A program made the translations under genes and the position numbers. A stretch of DNA of 64,000 nt. It comes from Microbacterium terrae. GTDB taxonomy: Bacteria; Actinomycetota; Actinomycetes; Actinomycetales; Microbacteriaceae. The DNA lies in assembly GCF_017831975.1 (NCBI RefSeq), contig NZ_JAFDSS010000001.1, forward strand, positions 1,240,001 through 1,304,000. Reading direction: 5' to 3'. Of this stretch, positions 45,421 to 55,022 are shown in pieces. Numbering within the stretch: the first letter of the stretch is position 1; each line of letters starts with the position of its first letter. Below the pieces are notes generated by a model. The model made no database searches and was not told where the DNA came from. It saw nothing but the letters and a program-made list of their open reading frames with translations.

Positions 45421-46017
45421 ATGAGCGACATGATCACCATCACGGGCAACGTCGCGACGGAGCCCGAACAGAAGCGACTGCCGAACGGCGTCGCGCTCAC
45501 GACTTTCCGGCTGGCGAGCGGTCGCCGTCGGCTGGATCGTGAGACCGGCGCGTGGGTGGACAGCGGGACGAACTGGTACCGGGTCTCGGTTTTCCGTCGG
45601 CTCGGAGATCACGCGTTCGCATCTCTGCGCAAGGGCGAGCGTGTGCTGGTGCTCGGCCGACTCAAGGTCCGCGAATGGGACAACGGGGTCAAGAGCGGCA
45701 CCGACGTCGAGATCGAAGCCGATGCGCTCGGCCACGATCTGCTCTTCGGCACCTCGTCGTTCAGCAAGACCGCGAACGCCGGCTCGTCCGGCGAACGCGG
45801 CGAATCCGAGTGGGCCGCACCCGGCGTGGAGGCGGCGCAGGGCATCGACGATGACCCCGCTTCGTGGTCGGTGGCGGCGCTCGGGGCTGCGGCCGCCGAC
45901 GATGGCATCGCCGACGGCGACGACGGGGAGGCGGACGCCGATTCCCCGACCGGACGCGACTCCGTCATGGCATCCTCCGGCTCGATCGGATCGGTCCTTC
46001 AGGACACGCCGTTCTGA
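45421..46017 (+). CDS. ssb: Single-stranded DNA-binding protein (SsbB-type)
   Basis: OB-fold ssDNA-binding protein, 198 residues. The fold spans about 1-112 (MITITGNVATEP, TTFRLASGRRRLD, NWYRVSVFRRLG, GERVLVLGRLKVREW). The acidic linker ends in LQDTPF, a reduced version of the DDDIPF tip that recruits partner proteins. It is not linked to rpsF/rpsR and so is probably the accessory paralogue. GAAGGAGG precedes the ATG at 45421. Confidence 0.9.
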   Translation: MSDMITITGNVATEPEQKRLPNGVALTTFRLASGRRRLDRETGAWVDSGTNWYRVSVFRRLGDHAFASLRKGERVLVLGRLKVREWDNGVKSGTDVEIEADALGHDLLFGTSSFSKTANAGSSGERGESEWAAPGVEAAQGIDDDPASWSVAALGAAAADDGIADGDDGEADADSPTGRDSVMASSGSIGSVLQDTPF

Positions 46018-46051
46018 TCCGGCGCACGTCGGCCGCGCCTCGGCCGCGTCA

Positions 46052-46057
46052 TAGACT
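46052..46057 (+). promoter_or_regulatory. -10 box (TAGACT) of the lipoprotein gene
   Basis: Ends six bases before the GTG at 46064; leaderless arrangement. Confidence 0.45.
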
Positions 46058-46063
46058 CGTCGC

Positions 46064-46597
46064 GTGATCCGACAACCCGCGCATATGGCCGGGGCGCCAC
46101 GGCGCGCGGCTGGCGTGTTCGCCGCGGGACTCCTGGCGACGGCAATCGGCCTGACGGGGTGCACGGGCACCGCGCCCGGTGGTGGCACGCCGACCCCGGC
46201 GCAGTCGTCCACCGGCGGGGGCGCGAGCGCCAGCGCGTCGCCCGTTCCATCGGAAGACGCCGGACCGCTGCTCGTTCCCGACGGGTCCGCGATCGACAAC
46301 CTGCCGCTGTTCGCGTCGGTCACCGACACGGTGTGGGCGTCCGGCGACCGAGCCGCCGGCCGCGCGTACGTCGACGCCCTCGCCGCAGCCGGCTTCGACA
46401 AAGCGGCCATGCAGGTGACGCAGGATGTGTCGACGGTGGGCAACGCCGCCGAGAGCATCCAGTTCTCGGTGCTGTGGGGCGACGACTGCCTCGTGGGCCA
46501 GGTCGGGCCTGCGACAGGCGACCCGGTGGCCGTCGTCGTCACGGCGACGCTCGAGGGCACGTGCCTCGTCGGCGAGACGCGCCCCATCGACTGGTGA
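46064..46597 (+). CDS. Lipoprotein, function unknown
   Basis: A 177-residue exported lipoprotein: twin-Arg-free basic start, hydrophobic core and lipobox IGLTGC (Cys33), then a Gly/Ser/Thr linker to about residue 65. The C-terminal domain has two cysteines (GDDCLVGQ and EGTCLVGE) that may form a disulfide. No known catalytic motif. Confidence 0.82.
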   Translation: MIRQPAHMAGAPRRAAGVFAAGLLATAIGLTGCTGTAPGGGTPTPAQSSTGGGASASASPVPSEDAGPLLVPDGSAIDNLPLFASVTDTVWASGDRAAGRAYVDALAAAGFDKAAMQVTQDVSTVGNAAESIQFSVLWGDDCLVGQVGPATGDPVAVVVTATLEGTCLVGETRPIDW

Positions 46598-46640
46598 TCC
46601 GCGGCGCGGATCCGCGGCCGCCGGGCAGTGGCGCTGCGGG

Positions 46641-46646
46641 TAGGCT
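46641..46646 (+). promoter_or_regulatory. -10 box (TAGGCT) of ettA
   Basis: Forty bases before the ATG; the leader includes GAGGAGAG. Confidence 0.4.
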
Positions 46647-46686
46647 GAGACGCTGACGTCGTCACGCAGAGGAGAGCTTTCGAACA

Positions 46687-48358
<1,672 letters not shown>

Positions 48359-48366
<8 letters not shown>

Positions 48367-48880
48367 CCAGGACGACGCCGTGGAGGCAGTGGCCGCCGGT
48401 CACCGCCTCCACGTCCCCATCCATCTGCGGTGGGGCGACCTCGACGCGCTCGGGCACGTCAACAACACGTCGATGCTGAAGCTCCTCGAAGAGGCACGCC
48501 TGCGCGCCTTCTGGCGCCCCGAGGACGGGTCGGATGCCGCCCCGACAGCGGTGTTCGACATGTCGGTTCTCGAGGGAGGCGGCACGCGCGCGACGCTGAT
48601 CGCCCGCCAGGAGATCGAGTACCTCCGGCCGGTGCCGTACGGGCAGCGTCCGCTCGACGTGCAGCTCTGGGTCGGCCGCATCGGCGGATCGAGCGTCGAG
48701 GTCTGCTACGAGGTGTTCAGCCCGGCCGGCGCCGAGCCGCAGACGCTGTACGCGCGCGCGTCGGCAGTCGTGGTGCTCGTCGACACCTCTACCGGCCGTC
48801 CGACGCGATGGGGCCAGGGCGAGCGCGCCGCGTGGTCGCCCTTCATCGGCGAGCCGATCCAGTTCGCGAACCGTCGCTGA
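48359..48880 (+). CDS. Hotdog-fold acyl-CoA thioesterase (4HBT family)
   Basis: A 173-residue single-hotdog thioesterase: RWGDLDALGHVNNTSMLKLLEEAR holds the catalytic Asp and the HVNN turn, followed by RQEIEYLRPVPYG. Hydrolyses acyl-CoA; chain preference unknown. GTG at 48359 lies inside the ettA end, so translation is coupled. Convergent with a second thioesterase gene. Confidence 0.87.
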
Positions 48881-48905
48881 GCGCGCTCTGCGCACACCGC
48901 GCTCA
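48878..48905. terminator. Palindrome containing both stop codons of convergent genes
   Basis: TGAGCGCG (48878-48885) pairs perfectly with CGCGCTCA (48898-48905), 12-base loop. Each TGA in the stem is the stop codon of one of the two convergent thioesterase genes. Confidence 0.55.
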
Positions 48906-49823
48906 GTCCGTCGCGGCGTCCTCGGGCACGCGGACCATGACCTCCTGAGCGATGCTGGCCAGCAGCCGCCCGTCCGCTGAGAAGATGCGTCCGGTGGCGA
49001 GTCCGCGACCGCCCCGCGCCGACGGGGATTCCTGCGCGTAGAGCATCCACTCGTCGACCCGCCCGAATCGGTGCCACCACATGGCGTGGTCGAGGCTCGC
49101 GACCTTGAGGCCGCGCGTCTGCCACGGCACCCCGTGCCGGCGCAGGATCGACTCCTGGATGGTCAGATCGCTGAGGTACGCGAGGGCGGCGCGGTGGATG
49201 AGGGGCGAGTCGGGGATCGGGCGGCGCACCTTCATCCACACCGCCTGGCTGGGTCGCTGCTCGCCCTCGACCGACACGTAGATCGGCGATGGGATGTGGC
49301 GCAGCTCCACCGGCCGGTCGGTGAACAGCCGCTTCGAGACCGGGTGCAGGCCGACGAGGCCGGCCTCGACGTCGGGGAGCTCGTCGGGCATCGGCACATC
49401 GGCGGGGAACGGCGCCTGATGCTCGAGACCCGGATCCTCGTCCTGGAACGACGCGATCATCGAGAAGATCGGCACGCCGTCCTGATAGGCCTGCGTGCGG
49501 CGGGTCGAGAAGGAGCGGCCGTCGTGGATGCGGTCGACCGAGAACGTGATGCCCTTCGATGCGTCGCCCGGGCGCAGGAAGTACCCGTGCATCGAGTGCA
49601 CGAAGCGGTCTCCCTCGATGGTGTGCTGCGCCGCCACGATCGACTGGGCGAGGACCTGACCGCCGTAGACCCGGCCGAGGGGCATCGACTGCGACACCCC
49701 GGTGAAGATGTCCTCGGTGGTGCGGGCATCCGATCCTGCGAGGTCCAGCACGGCGAGCATCGAGGCGACGGGGTCGTTCTCCGGGGCGATGCCGTCGGGC
49801 ACGGGCTGGGTGGCGTCGGTCAC
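48903..49823 (-). CDS. tesB: Acyl-CoA thioesterase II
   Basis: Double-hotdog thioesterase, 306 residues. Contains GGQVLAQSIVAAQHT, HSMHGYFLRPGD, FSTRRTQAYQDG and, in the second hotdog, SLDHAMWWHRF, which carries the catalytic Asp, plus GRIFSADGRLLASIAQE with the catalytic Gln. GTG at 49823 has GGAG five bases upstream. Confidence 0.94.
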   Translation of the reverse strand: MTDATQPVPDGIAPENDPVASMLAVLDLAGSDARTTEDIFTGVSQSMPLGRVYGGQVLAQSIVAAQHTIEGDRFVHSMHGYFLRPGDASKGITFSVDRIHDGRSFSTRRTQAYQDGVPIFSMIASFQDEDPGLEHQAPFPADVPMPDELPDVEAGLVGLHPVSKRLFTDRPVELRHIPSPIYVSVEGEQRPSQAVWMKVRRPIPDSPLIHRAALAYLSDLTIQESILRRHGVPWQTRGLKVASLDHAMWWHRFGRVDEWMLYAQESPSARGGRGLATGRIFSADGRLLASIAQEVMVRVPEDAATD

Positions 49824-49878
49824 AGTGTCTCCGTCTCGGGGCCGTGCCGGCCGGTCGGGGGCCGCGCGTTCCGCTTGG

Positions 49879-49884
49879 TAGTTT
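49879..49884 (+). promoter_or_regulatory. -10 box (TAGTTT) for the 49892 gene
   Basis: Ends seven bases before the ATG at 49892. Confidence 0.4.
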
Positions 49885-49891
49885 AGGGCGG

Positions 49892-50566
49892 ATGTCGCAG
49901 CGCCTGATCTTCCCCGACGCCCATGCCGCCTCCGATGCCCTGACCTTCGCCGGCCGCACCCGCCAGCTCGGTGACGGCGCGGTGCGCCTGCGCGCCGCAG
50001 ACGGGGTGCTCGTGATGACCTCGGCGCCCCTGGCCCCGCGCGGACTGTTCGACGCCACGCCGACCGTGCTCGGCATGCGGATGCTGCCGGTCGACCCCGA
50101 ACTGGTCTGCGACATCGTCGTGGACGCGCAGTCGCTGGCCGGGGCGGTCGGAGAGACCACGGCGGTCGAACTGCCCGACGTCGCGGTCTCGGCGCCGTGG
50201 ACGGGTGTCACCCCGCCGCGCTCGGGGTGGGACGAGGTCGCCGGCATCCGGGCATCCGTGCTCGCATCACGCGCGCAATGGGGCATCGCGTCGGTGGCGG
50301 AGGCGATGCCGCAGAACCCGGGTGAAGACGTCGTGCGCTCGATCCGCGCCTCAGTGTGGGGCGCTCCCGACGACGCGCTCGGCGGACTGCCGCTGGGCAC
50401 CGCGTTCGCCGCGTTCGCGCTGGGTTTCATCGCCGGCGACGAGGTGGCCCGTGTGCGGACGGCTGGGCCCTGGACTCGGCTGACGCTGGAGCGCGGCCAC
50501 GTGATCGTGCGGGGTCCGGTCCGCACCGGGCTCACCGACGTGCGCTCGACCGGCACGGCGAGCTGA
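49892..50566 (+). CDS. Conserved actinobacterial protein, function unknown
   Basis: A 224-residue soluble protein with no membrane segment or metal motif. Visible blocks are LTFAGRTRQLGDGAVRLRA, VLVMTSAPLAPRGLFD, TVLGMRMLPVD and GLPLGTAFAAFALGFI. The longer open frame from 49844 has no ribosome site; the -10 box selects 49892. I do not recognise a function. Confidence 0.75.
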   Translation: MSQRLIFPDAHAASDALTFAGRTRQLGDGAVRLRAADGVLVMTSAPLAPRGLFDATPTVLGMRMLPVDPELVCDIVVDAQSLAGAVGETTAVELPDVAVSAPWTGVTPPRSGWDEVAGIRASVLASRAQWGIASVAEAMPQNPGEDVVRSIRASVWGAPDDALGGLPLGTAFAAFALGFIAGDEVARVRTAGPWTRLTLERGHVIVRGPVRTGLTDVRSTGTAS

Positions 50567-50589
50567 CCCGTTCTGCGTCGTGCGGGTGC

Positions 50590-50595
50590 GACACT
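50590..50595 (+). promoter_or_regulatory. -10 box (GACACT) of the CorA-like gene
   Basis: Ends six bases before the ATG; first base deviates from consensus. Confidence 0.3.
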
Positions 50596-50601
50596 TGCCC
50601 C

Positions 50602-51609
50602 ATGGCTGTGATCGACAACGCGATCTACGTGGACGGGCATCGGGTGTCGACTCCGGATGACCTCGCGTCGACTTCCGAGGCCCTCGCCGAACACGGGGGA
50701 TTCGCGTGGATCGGCCTCTACCGTCCGGGGCCCGACGAGCTCGGCCTGGTCGCGGGGGAGTTCGATCTGCATCCCCTCGCGGTGGAGGATGCGCTCGTCG
50801 GCCACCAGCGCTCCAAGCTCGAGCGCTACGGCGACACCCTGTTCCTCGTGCTGCGGCCGGCGCGATACCTCGACGATGTCGAGGCCATCGAGTTCGGCGA
50901 GGTCGATCTGTTCGTCGGCCGCGATTTCGTCGTCGCCGTGCGGCACGCGGAGTCGCCCGACCTCGCCCGCGTGCGCGCGCGCCTGGAGAGCGCACCCGAA
51001 CTGCTCGGCCGCGGGACCATGGGGGTGCTCTACGCGATCCTCGACCAGATCGTCGACGAATACGCGCCCGTGATGGAGGGCCTCGAGAACGACATCGACG
51101 AGATCGAGGCGCAGCTGTTCAGCGGCGATCCCGCCGTGACCAAGCGCATCTACGATCTGGCGGGCGAGGTGATGGAGACCAAACGCGCCATCGCCCCGCT
51201 GCAGGGGATCATCACCGCGATCCGCGACGACCTCGAGTCGCGCGAGAGCGTCGACGACTCCGCTCTCGAGCTGCGGCGTGGCCTGCGCGACGTGCTCGAC
51301 CACGTCCTGCGCACGGTCGAGAAGATCGAGGAGTACCGTCAGACCCTCCAGAACGCGCTGACCGTCCACGCAACGCTCGTCGCGCAGCGTCAGAACGAGA
51401 CGAGCCTGGCGCAGTCCGAGCAGACGAAGCGCATATCGAGCTGGGCGGCGATCATCTTCGCTCCCTCGCTCATCACCGGCATCTACGGCATGAACTTCGT
51501 GTTCATGCCCGAGTTGGCGTGGCCGTGGGGCTATCCGCTCGCCCTGCTCGCCATGGCGGCTTTCGCGTTCACCCTGTACCGCATCTTCAAGAAGCGGAGC
51601 TGGCTGTAG
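50602..51609 (+). CDS. CorA-family divalent cation transporter
   Basis: A 335-residue inner-membrane channel: large N-terminal cytoplasmic domain (HPLAVEDAL, a long helix around 160-270) and two C-terminal helices joined by the signature YGMNF. Transports Mg2+, Co2+ or Zn2+; the basic tail KKRSWL is typical. Convergent with the flavoprotein gene with one base between stops. Confidence 0.92.
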   Translation: MAVIDNAIYVDGHRVSTPDDLASTSEALAEHGGFAWIGLYRPGPDELGLVAGEFDLHPLAVEDALVGHQRSKLERYGDTLFLVLRPARYLDDVEAIEFGEVDLFVGRDFVVAVRHAESPDLARVRARLESAPELLGRGTMGVLYAILDQIVDEYAPVMEGLENDIDEIEAQLFSGDPAVTKRIYDLAGEVMETKRAIAPLQGIITAIRDDLESRESVDDSALELRRGLRDVLDHVLRTVEKIEEYRQTLQNALTVHATLVAQRQNETSLAQSEQTKRISSWAAIIFAPSLITGIYGMNFVFMPELAWPWGYPLALLAMAAFAFTLYRIFKKRSWL

Positions 51610-51610
51610 C

Positions 51611-53278
51611 TCACACCGCCGCTGCGGCAGCCCGTCCGGCGATCCGTCCCGAGAACAGGCATCCGCCCACGAAGGTGCCCTCGAGTGCGCGGTAGCCGTG
51701 CACGCCGCCGCCGCCGAATCCGCTCGCCTCGCCCGCTGCGTACAGGCCCGGGATGGGCGATCCGTCGGCGCCGAGCGCACGGCCCGACAGATCGGTCTCG
51801 ATGCCTCCGAGCGACTTGCGGGTGAGTACGTGCAGCTTCACCGCGATCAGCGGTCCGTTCTTGGGGTCGAGGATCCGGTGCGGGGTCGCCGTGCGGATGA
51901 GCTTGTCGCCCCGGTAGGCGCGGGCAGAGCGCAGCATCGCGATCTGGGCGTCTTTCGTGAAGTCGTTGTCGACCTCGCGGTCCCGCGACTCGACCTCGAG
52001 CCGCACCTGAGCGGGGTCGAGCACGTCGCCGCCCGGAAGGGCCTGCATGCCTGCGATGAGCTCGTCGAGGGTGTCGCGCACGACGAAGTCCGCCCCCTGG
52101 TCCATGAAGGCCTGCACGGGCCCGCCGGCGCCCTTTCCGAGCCGCGTCTTCGCGAGCAGGCGCACGTCCTTGCCGGTGAGGTCGGGGTTCTGCTCACTGC
52201 CCGAGAGCGTGAACTCCTTCTCGATGATCCTCTGCGACAGAACGAACCAGGAGTGGTCGTGTCCGGTCGCGCGCAGGTGCGCAAGCGTGCCGAGCGTGTC
52301 GAAGCCCGGGAAGAGAGGAACGGGCAGTCGTGCGCCGGTCGCGTCGAGCCAGACCGACGACGGGCCGGGGAGGATCCGGATGCCGTGCTCGGGCCACACC
52401 GGGTTCCAGTTCTGGATGCCTTCCACGTAGTGCCACATGCGGTCGCCGTTGATGAGCCGGGCGCCCGCCGCCGCCGTGACGGCATGCATCGAGCCGTCGA
52501 CGTAAGCCGGAACGCCGGTGATCATCGTCTCCGGCGCCGTACCGAGCCGTGCCGGCCAGTTCGCTCGGACCAGATCGTGGTTGCCGCCGATGCCGCCCGA
52601 CGACACGATGGTCGCGCCCGCCGCGATCTCGAACTCCCCGACCGTCTCGCGCGAGGTCGCGACGCCGCGTGCCGCCCCGCTCGGCGCCAGGACGTCGCCG
52701 CGCGCGCCCGTGACCACGCCGTCGACGTCGACCAGTGCCGTGACGCGGTGACGGGGGAGGACGGTCAGGCGCCCGTCCGCCTCGGCCTGTTCGAGCGCCG
52801 CTTGGAACGGTGCGACCAGCCCGGGCCCGGTGCCCCAGGTGATGTGGAAGCGCGGCACCGAATTGCCAGGCCCGGTCGCCGTGTAGCCACCGCGCTCCGC
52901 CCACCCCACGACCGGGAAGAAGCCGACGCCCTTCTCCCGCAGCCACGCGCGCTTCTCCTGATGCGCGAAGTGCAGGTACGCCTCCGCCCAGCGGCGGGGC
53001 CAGGCATCCTCGTCGCGATCGAACCCGGCGGTGCCGAACCAGTCCTGACGGGCGAGTTCGAGCGAGTCGGTGATGCCGAAGCGGCGCTGCTCGGGGGAGT
53101 CGATGAAGAACAGGCCGCCGAACGACCACCACGCCTGGCCGCCGAGGTTGCTGCGGGGCTCCTGGTCGATCACGACGACCCGTTTGCCGGCGGCGACGGC
53201 TTCGCCTGCGGCGACGAGGCCGGCGAGACCCCATCCGATGACGAGCACATCAGCGGTGTGCGTGGCGGTTGCGGGCAT
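51611..53278 (-). CDS. FAD-dependent dehydrogenase, KstD-like
   Basis: A 555-residue flavoprotein of the fumarate reductase/3-ketosteroid-dehydrogenase superfamily: Rossmann VLVIGWGLAGLVAAGEA and VVVIDQEP, middle substrate domain, and a C-terminal FAD loop GLYAAGEASGFGGGGVHGYRALEGTFVGGC. Substrate is not certain; steroid-type 1-ene dehydrogenation is one possibility. AAGGAG seven bases before ATG 53278 overrides a TTG start at 53296. Downstream of the globin on the same strand, separated by a G10 tract. Confidence 0.87.
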   Translation of the reverse strand: MPATATHTADVLVIGWGLAGLVAAGEAVAAGKRVVVIDQEPRSNLGGQAWWSFGGLFFIDSPEQRRFGITDSLELARQDWFGTAGFDRDEDAWPRRWAEAYLHFAHQEKRAWLREKGVGFFPVVGWAERGGYTATGPGNSVPRFHITWGTGPGLVAPFQAALEQAEADGRLTVLPRHRVTALVDVDGVVTGARGDVLAPSGAARGVATSRETVGEFEIAAGATIVSSGGIGGNHDLVRANWPARLGTAPETMITGVPAYVDGSMHAVTAAAGARLINGDRMWHYVEGIQNWNPVWPEHGIRILPGPSSVWLDATGARLPVPLFPGFDTLGTLAHLRATGHDHSWFVLSQRIIEKEFTLSGSEQNPDLTGKDVRLLAKTRLGKGAGGPVQAFMDQGADFVVRDTLDELIAGMQALPGGDVLDPAQVRLEVESRDREVDNDFTKDAQIAMLRSARAYRGDKLIRTATPHRILDPKNGPLIAVKLHVLTRKSLGGIETDLSGRALGADGSPIPGLYAAGEASGFGGGGVHGYRALEGTFVGGCLFSGRIAGRAAAAAV

Positions 53279-53308
53279 TGTCGACTCCTTCGTCAACGGG
53301 CGGGGGGA

Positions 53309-53318
53309 GGGGGGGGGG
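53309..53318 (+). repeat. Homopolymeric G10 tract (C10 on the transcribed strand)
   Basis: Ten consecutive G flanked by G6 (53302-53307) and G3 (53298-53300) runs, in the 47-bp gap between the globin and flavoprotein genes. It lies 31 bases upstream of the flavoprotein ATG. Confidence 0.9.
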
Positions 53319-53325
53319 AGGAGAG

Positions 53326-53826
53326 TCAGTCGTCGTCGCGGGGCGCCGAGACGATCGGGATATGGGACCGGGGTGCATCGCCTGCGGGGGAGCCCGTCGT
53401 GGCGTCACGGCCCGCGGCGGCCGGTCCGATGCCCGTGGGCTCGAACGTGTTCACCATCGCATGCGCGGCGCGCTGCAGGTAGTCCCACAGCGTGGCCTCG
53501 TGCAGCGGCGAGAGATCGAGCTCGTCGACGGCGACGCGCATGTGCTGCAGCCAGCGGTCACGCGCGTCGGGGTTGACGTGGAACCCCGCGTGCCGCATCC
53601 GCAGCCGCGGGTGACCCCGCTGCTCGCCGTACGTGGTGGGGCCGCCCCAGTACTGCTCGAGGAACATCAGCAGTCGGTGCTCCGCCGGGCCGAGATCCTC
53701 CTCGGGATACATGGGTCGCAGCACCTCGTCGTCGGCGACGCCGCGGTAGAAGGCGGCGACGAGCCGCACGAACACGTCATGGCCGCCGACCTCGTCGTAG
53801 AAGCTCACCGGCGTGGCGTCGCTCAC
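53326..53826 (-). CDS. glbO: Truncated haemoglobin, group II (GlbO-type)
   Basis: Haem protein for O2/NO/peroxide chemistry. 166 residues: FYRGVADDEVLRPMYP (B/C helices), QYWGGPTTYGEQRGHPRLRMRHAGFHV with the proximal His in RHAGFH, and the group-II Trp(G8) in DRWLQHM. A Pro/Gly-rich C-terminal tail of about 30 residues follows. GTG at 53826 overlaps the mscS stop (GTGA), so the two are co-translated. Confidence 0.93.
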   Translation of the reverse strand: MSDATPVSFYDEVGGHDVFVRLVAAFYRGVADDEVLRPMYPEEDLGPAEHRLLMFLEQYWGGPTTYGEQRGHPRLRMRHAGFHVNPDARDRWLQHMRVAVDELDLSPLHEATLWDYLQRAAHAMVNTFEPTGIGPAAAGRDATTGSPAGDAPRSHIPIVSAPRDDD

Positions 53827-54956
53827 GGCTTGTCCTCGGCTTCGGAGGACTGGTCGTCGGATGCGTCGGGGGCGGTGTGCGGCTTCGACTTGGCCGTCCG
53901 CTTCGGGCGCCAGACCGGCCGCTCCGCGATGGGCTGAGCCACCGGGTTCGGCCGGGTCTTCGGCGGATTGGCGCCGCGCACGCGCAGGGCGCCCTCGATG
54001 CCCGTCGGCATGACGGCCGACAGCGACGGGAGTGCGATGCCCAGGTCGTCGAGCGCGTGCTTGATGCGCATGCGCAGCTCGCGCGCGACGTCGTCCTTCG
54101 CGTTCGCGCGGGTCTTCATGACGAGACGGATCACCAGCGCGTCTCCTGAGATCGACTCGAGGCCCCAGACCTCGGGCTGCTCGAGCACGCGGGTGCGCCA
54201 CTTCGGGTCGGCCGCCAGATCGCGGGCGGTCGTGAGCAGGGTCTTCTCGACGAGGTCGATGTCGGAGTCGACGGCGACGGCGAGATCGATGATCACGCGC
54301 GACCAGCCCTGCGAGAGGTTGCCGATGCGGGTGATCTCGCCGTTGCGCACGTACCAGAGCGTGCCGTTCACGTCGCGGACGTGGGTGATGCGCACGCTGA
54401 CGTACTCGACGACGCCCGATGCGAGCCCCAGATCGACGACGTCGCCGATGCCGACCTGGTCTTCGGCGACGATGAAGATGCCGTTCAGCACGTCCTTCAC
54501 GATGTTCTGCGCGCCGAAGCCGAGCCCCGCGCCGATCGCCGCGCTCAGCAGCGTGAGCGAGGCCAGCACGTCGGGCGCGACGACCATGATGCAGAGCATG
54601 AACGCGATGATCACGATGATCACGCCCACGATGTTCTGCAGGATCGACCCGAGCGTGCGCGTGCGCTGCACCAGCCGAACCGAAGCCAGTGGCGACCGCT
54701 CGAGAGCCATGGTGTCGAGTACGCTCGCGCGGGACTTCGCGCCGTTGACGATCCGGTCGACGACGCGGCGGATCACGATCCGCAGGATCCACGCGACGAT
54801 GATCGCGCCGACCACGATGCCGAGCATCGTCAGCAGGGTGACGCCCGCGTCCACGAGCCACTGGCCGATCGTCGCCCAGAAGGTGGGATCGGTGATTTCG
54901 GGCGTGTCGGTTCCGGTCGTGTCGCCGCCGGTCGAATCGAGGGGTGGTCTGATCAT
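53823..54956 (-). CDS. Small-conductance mechanosensitive channel (MscS family)
   Basis: A 377-residue MscS: one or two N-terminal helices, pore helix ASLTLLSAAIGAGLGFGAQNIVKDVLNGI, then the beta domain QVGIGDVVDLG and VRNGEITRIGNLSQG. The C-terminal 60 residues are hydrophilic and basic. Acts in osmotic downshock. Precedes and overlaps the globin gene. Confidence 0.93.
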   Translation of the reverse strand: MIRPPLDSTGGDTTGTDTPEITDPTFWATIGQWLVDAGVTLLTMLGIVVGAIIVAWILRIVIRRVVDRIVNGAKSRASVLDTMALERSPLASVRLVQRTRTLGSILQNIVGVIIVIIAFMLCIMVVAPDVLASLTLLSAAIGAGLGFGAQNIVKDVLNGIFIVAEDQVGIGDVVDLGLASGVVEYVSVRITHVRDVNGTLWYVRNGEITRIGNLSQGWSRVIIDLAVAVDSDIDLVEKTLLTTARDLAADPKWRTRVLEQPEVWGLESISGDALVIRLVMKTRANAKDDVARELRMRIKHALDDLGIALPSLSAVMPTGIEGALRVRGANPPKTRPNPVAQPIAERPVWRPKRTAKSKPHTAPDASDDQSSEAEDKP

Positions 54957-54974
54957 CGGGACGATCCTAACGAC

Positions 54975-55013
54975 GGATGCCTCGGCCCGCCTGAGAGCGG
55001 GGCCGAGGCATCC
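54975..55013. terminator. Terminator between pepN and mscS
   Basis: GGATGCCTCGGCCCGC (54975-54990) pairs with its complement at 54997-55013 with one bulge and a six-base loop. Separates two minus-strand genes. Confidence 0.6.
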
Positions 55014-55022
55014 GAGGGTCGA

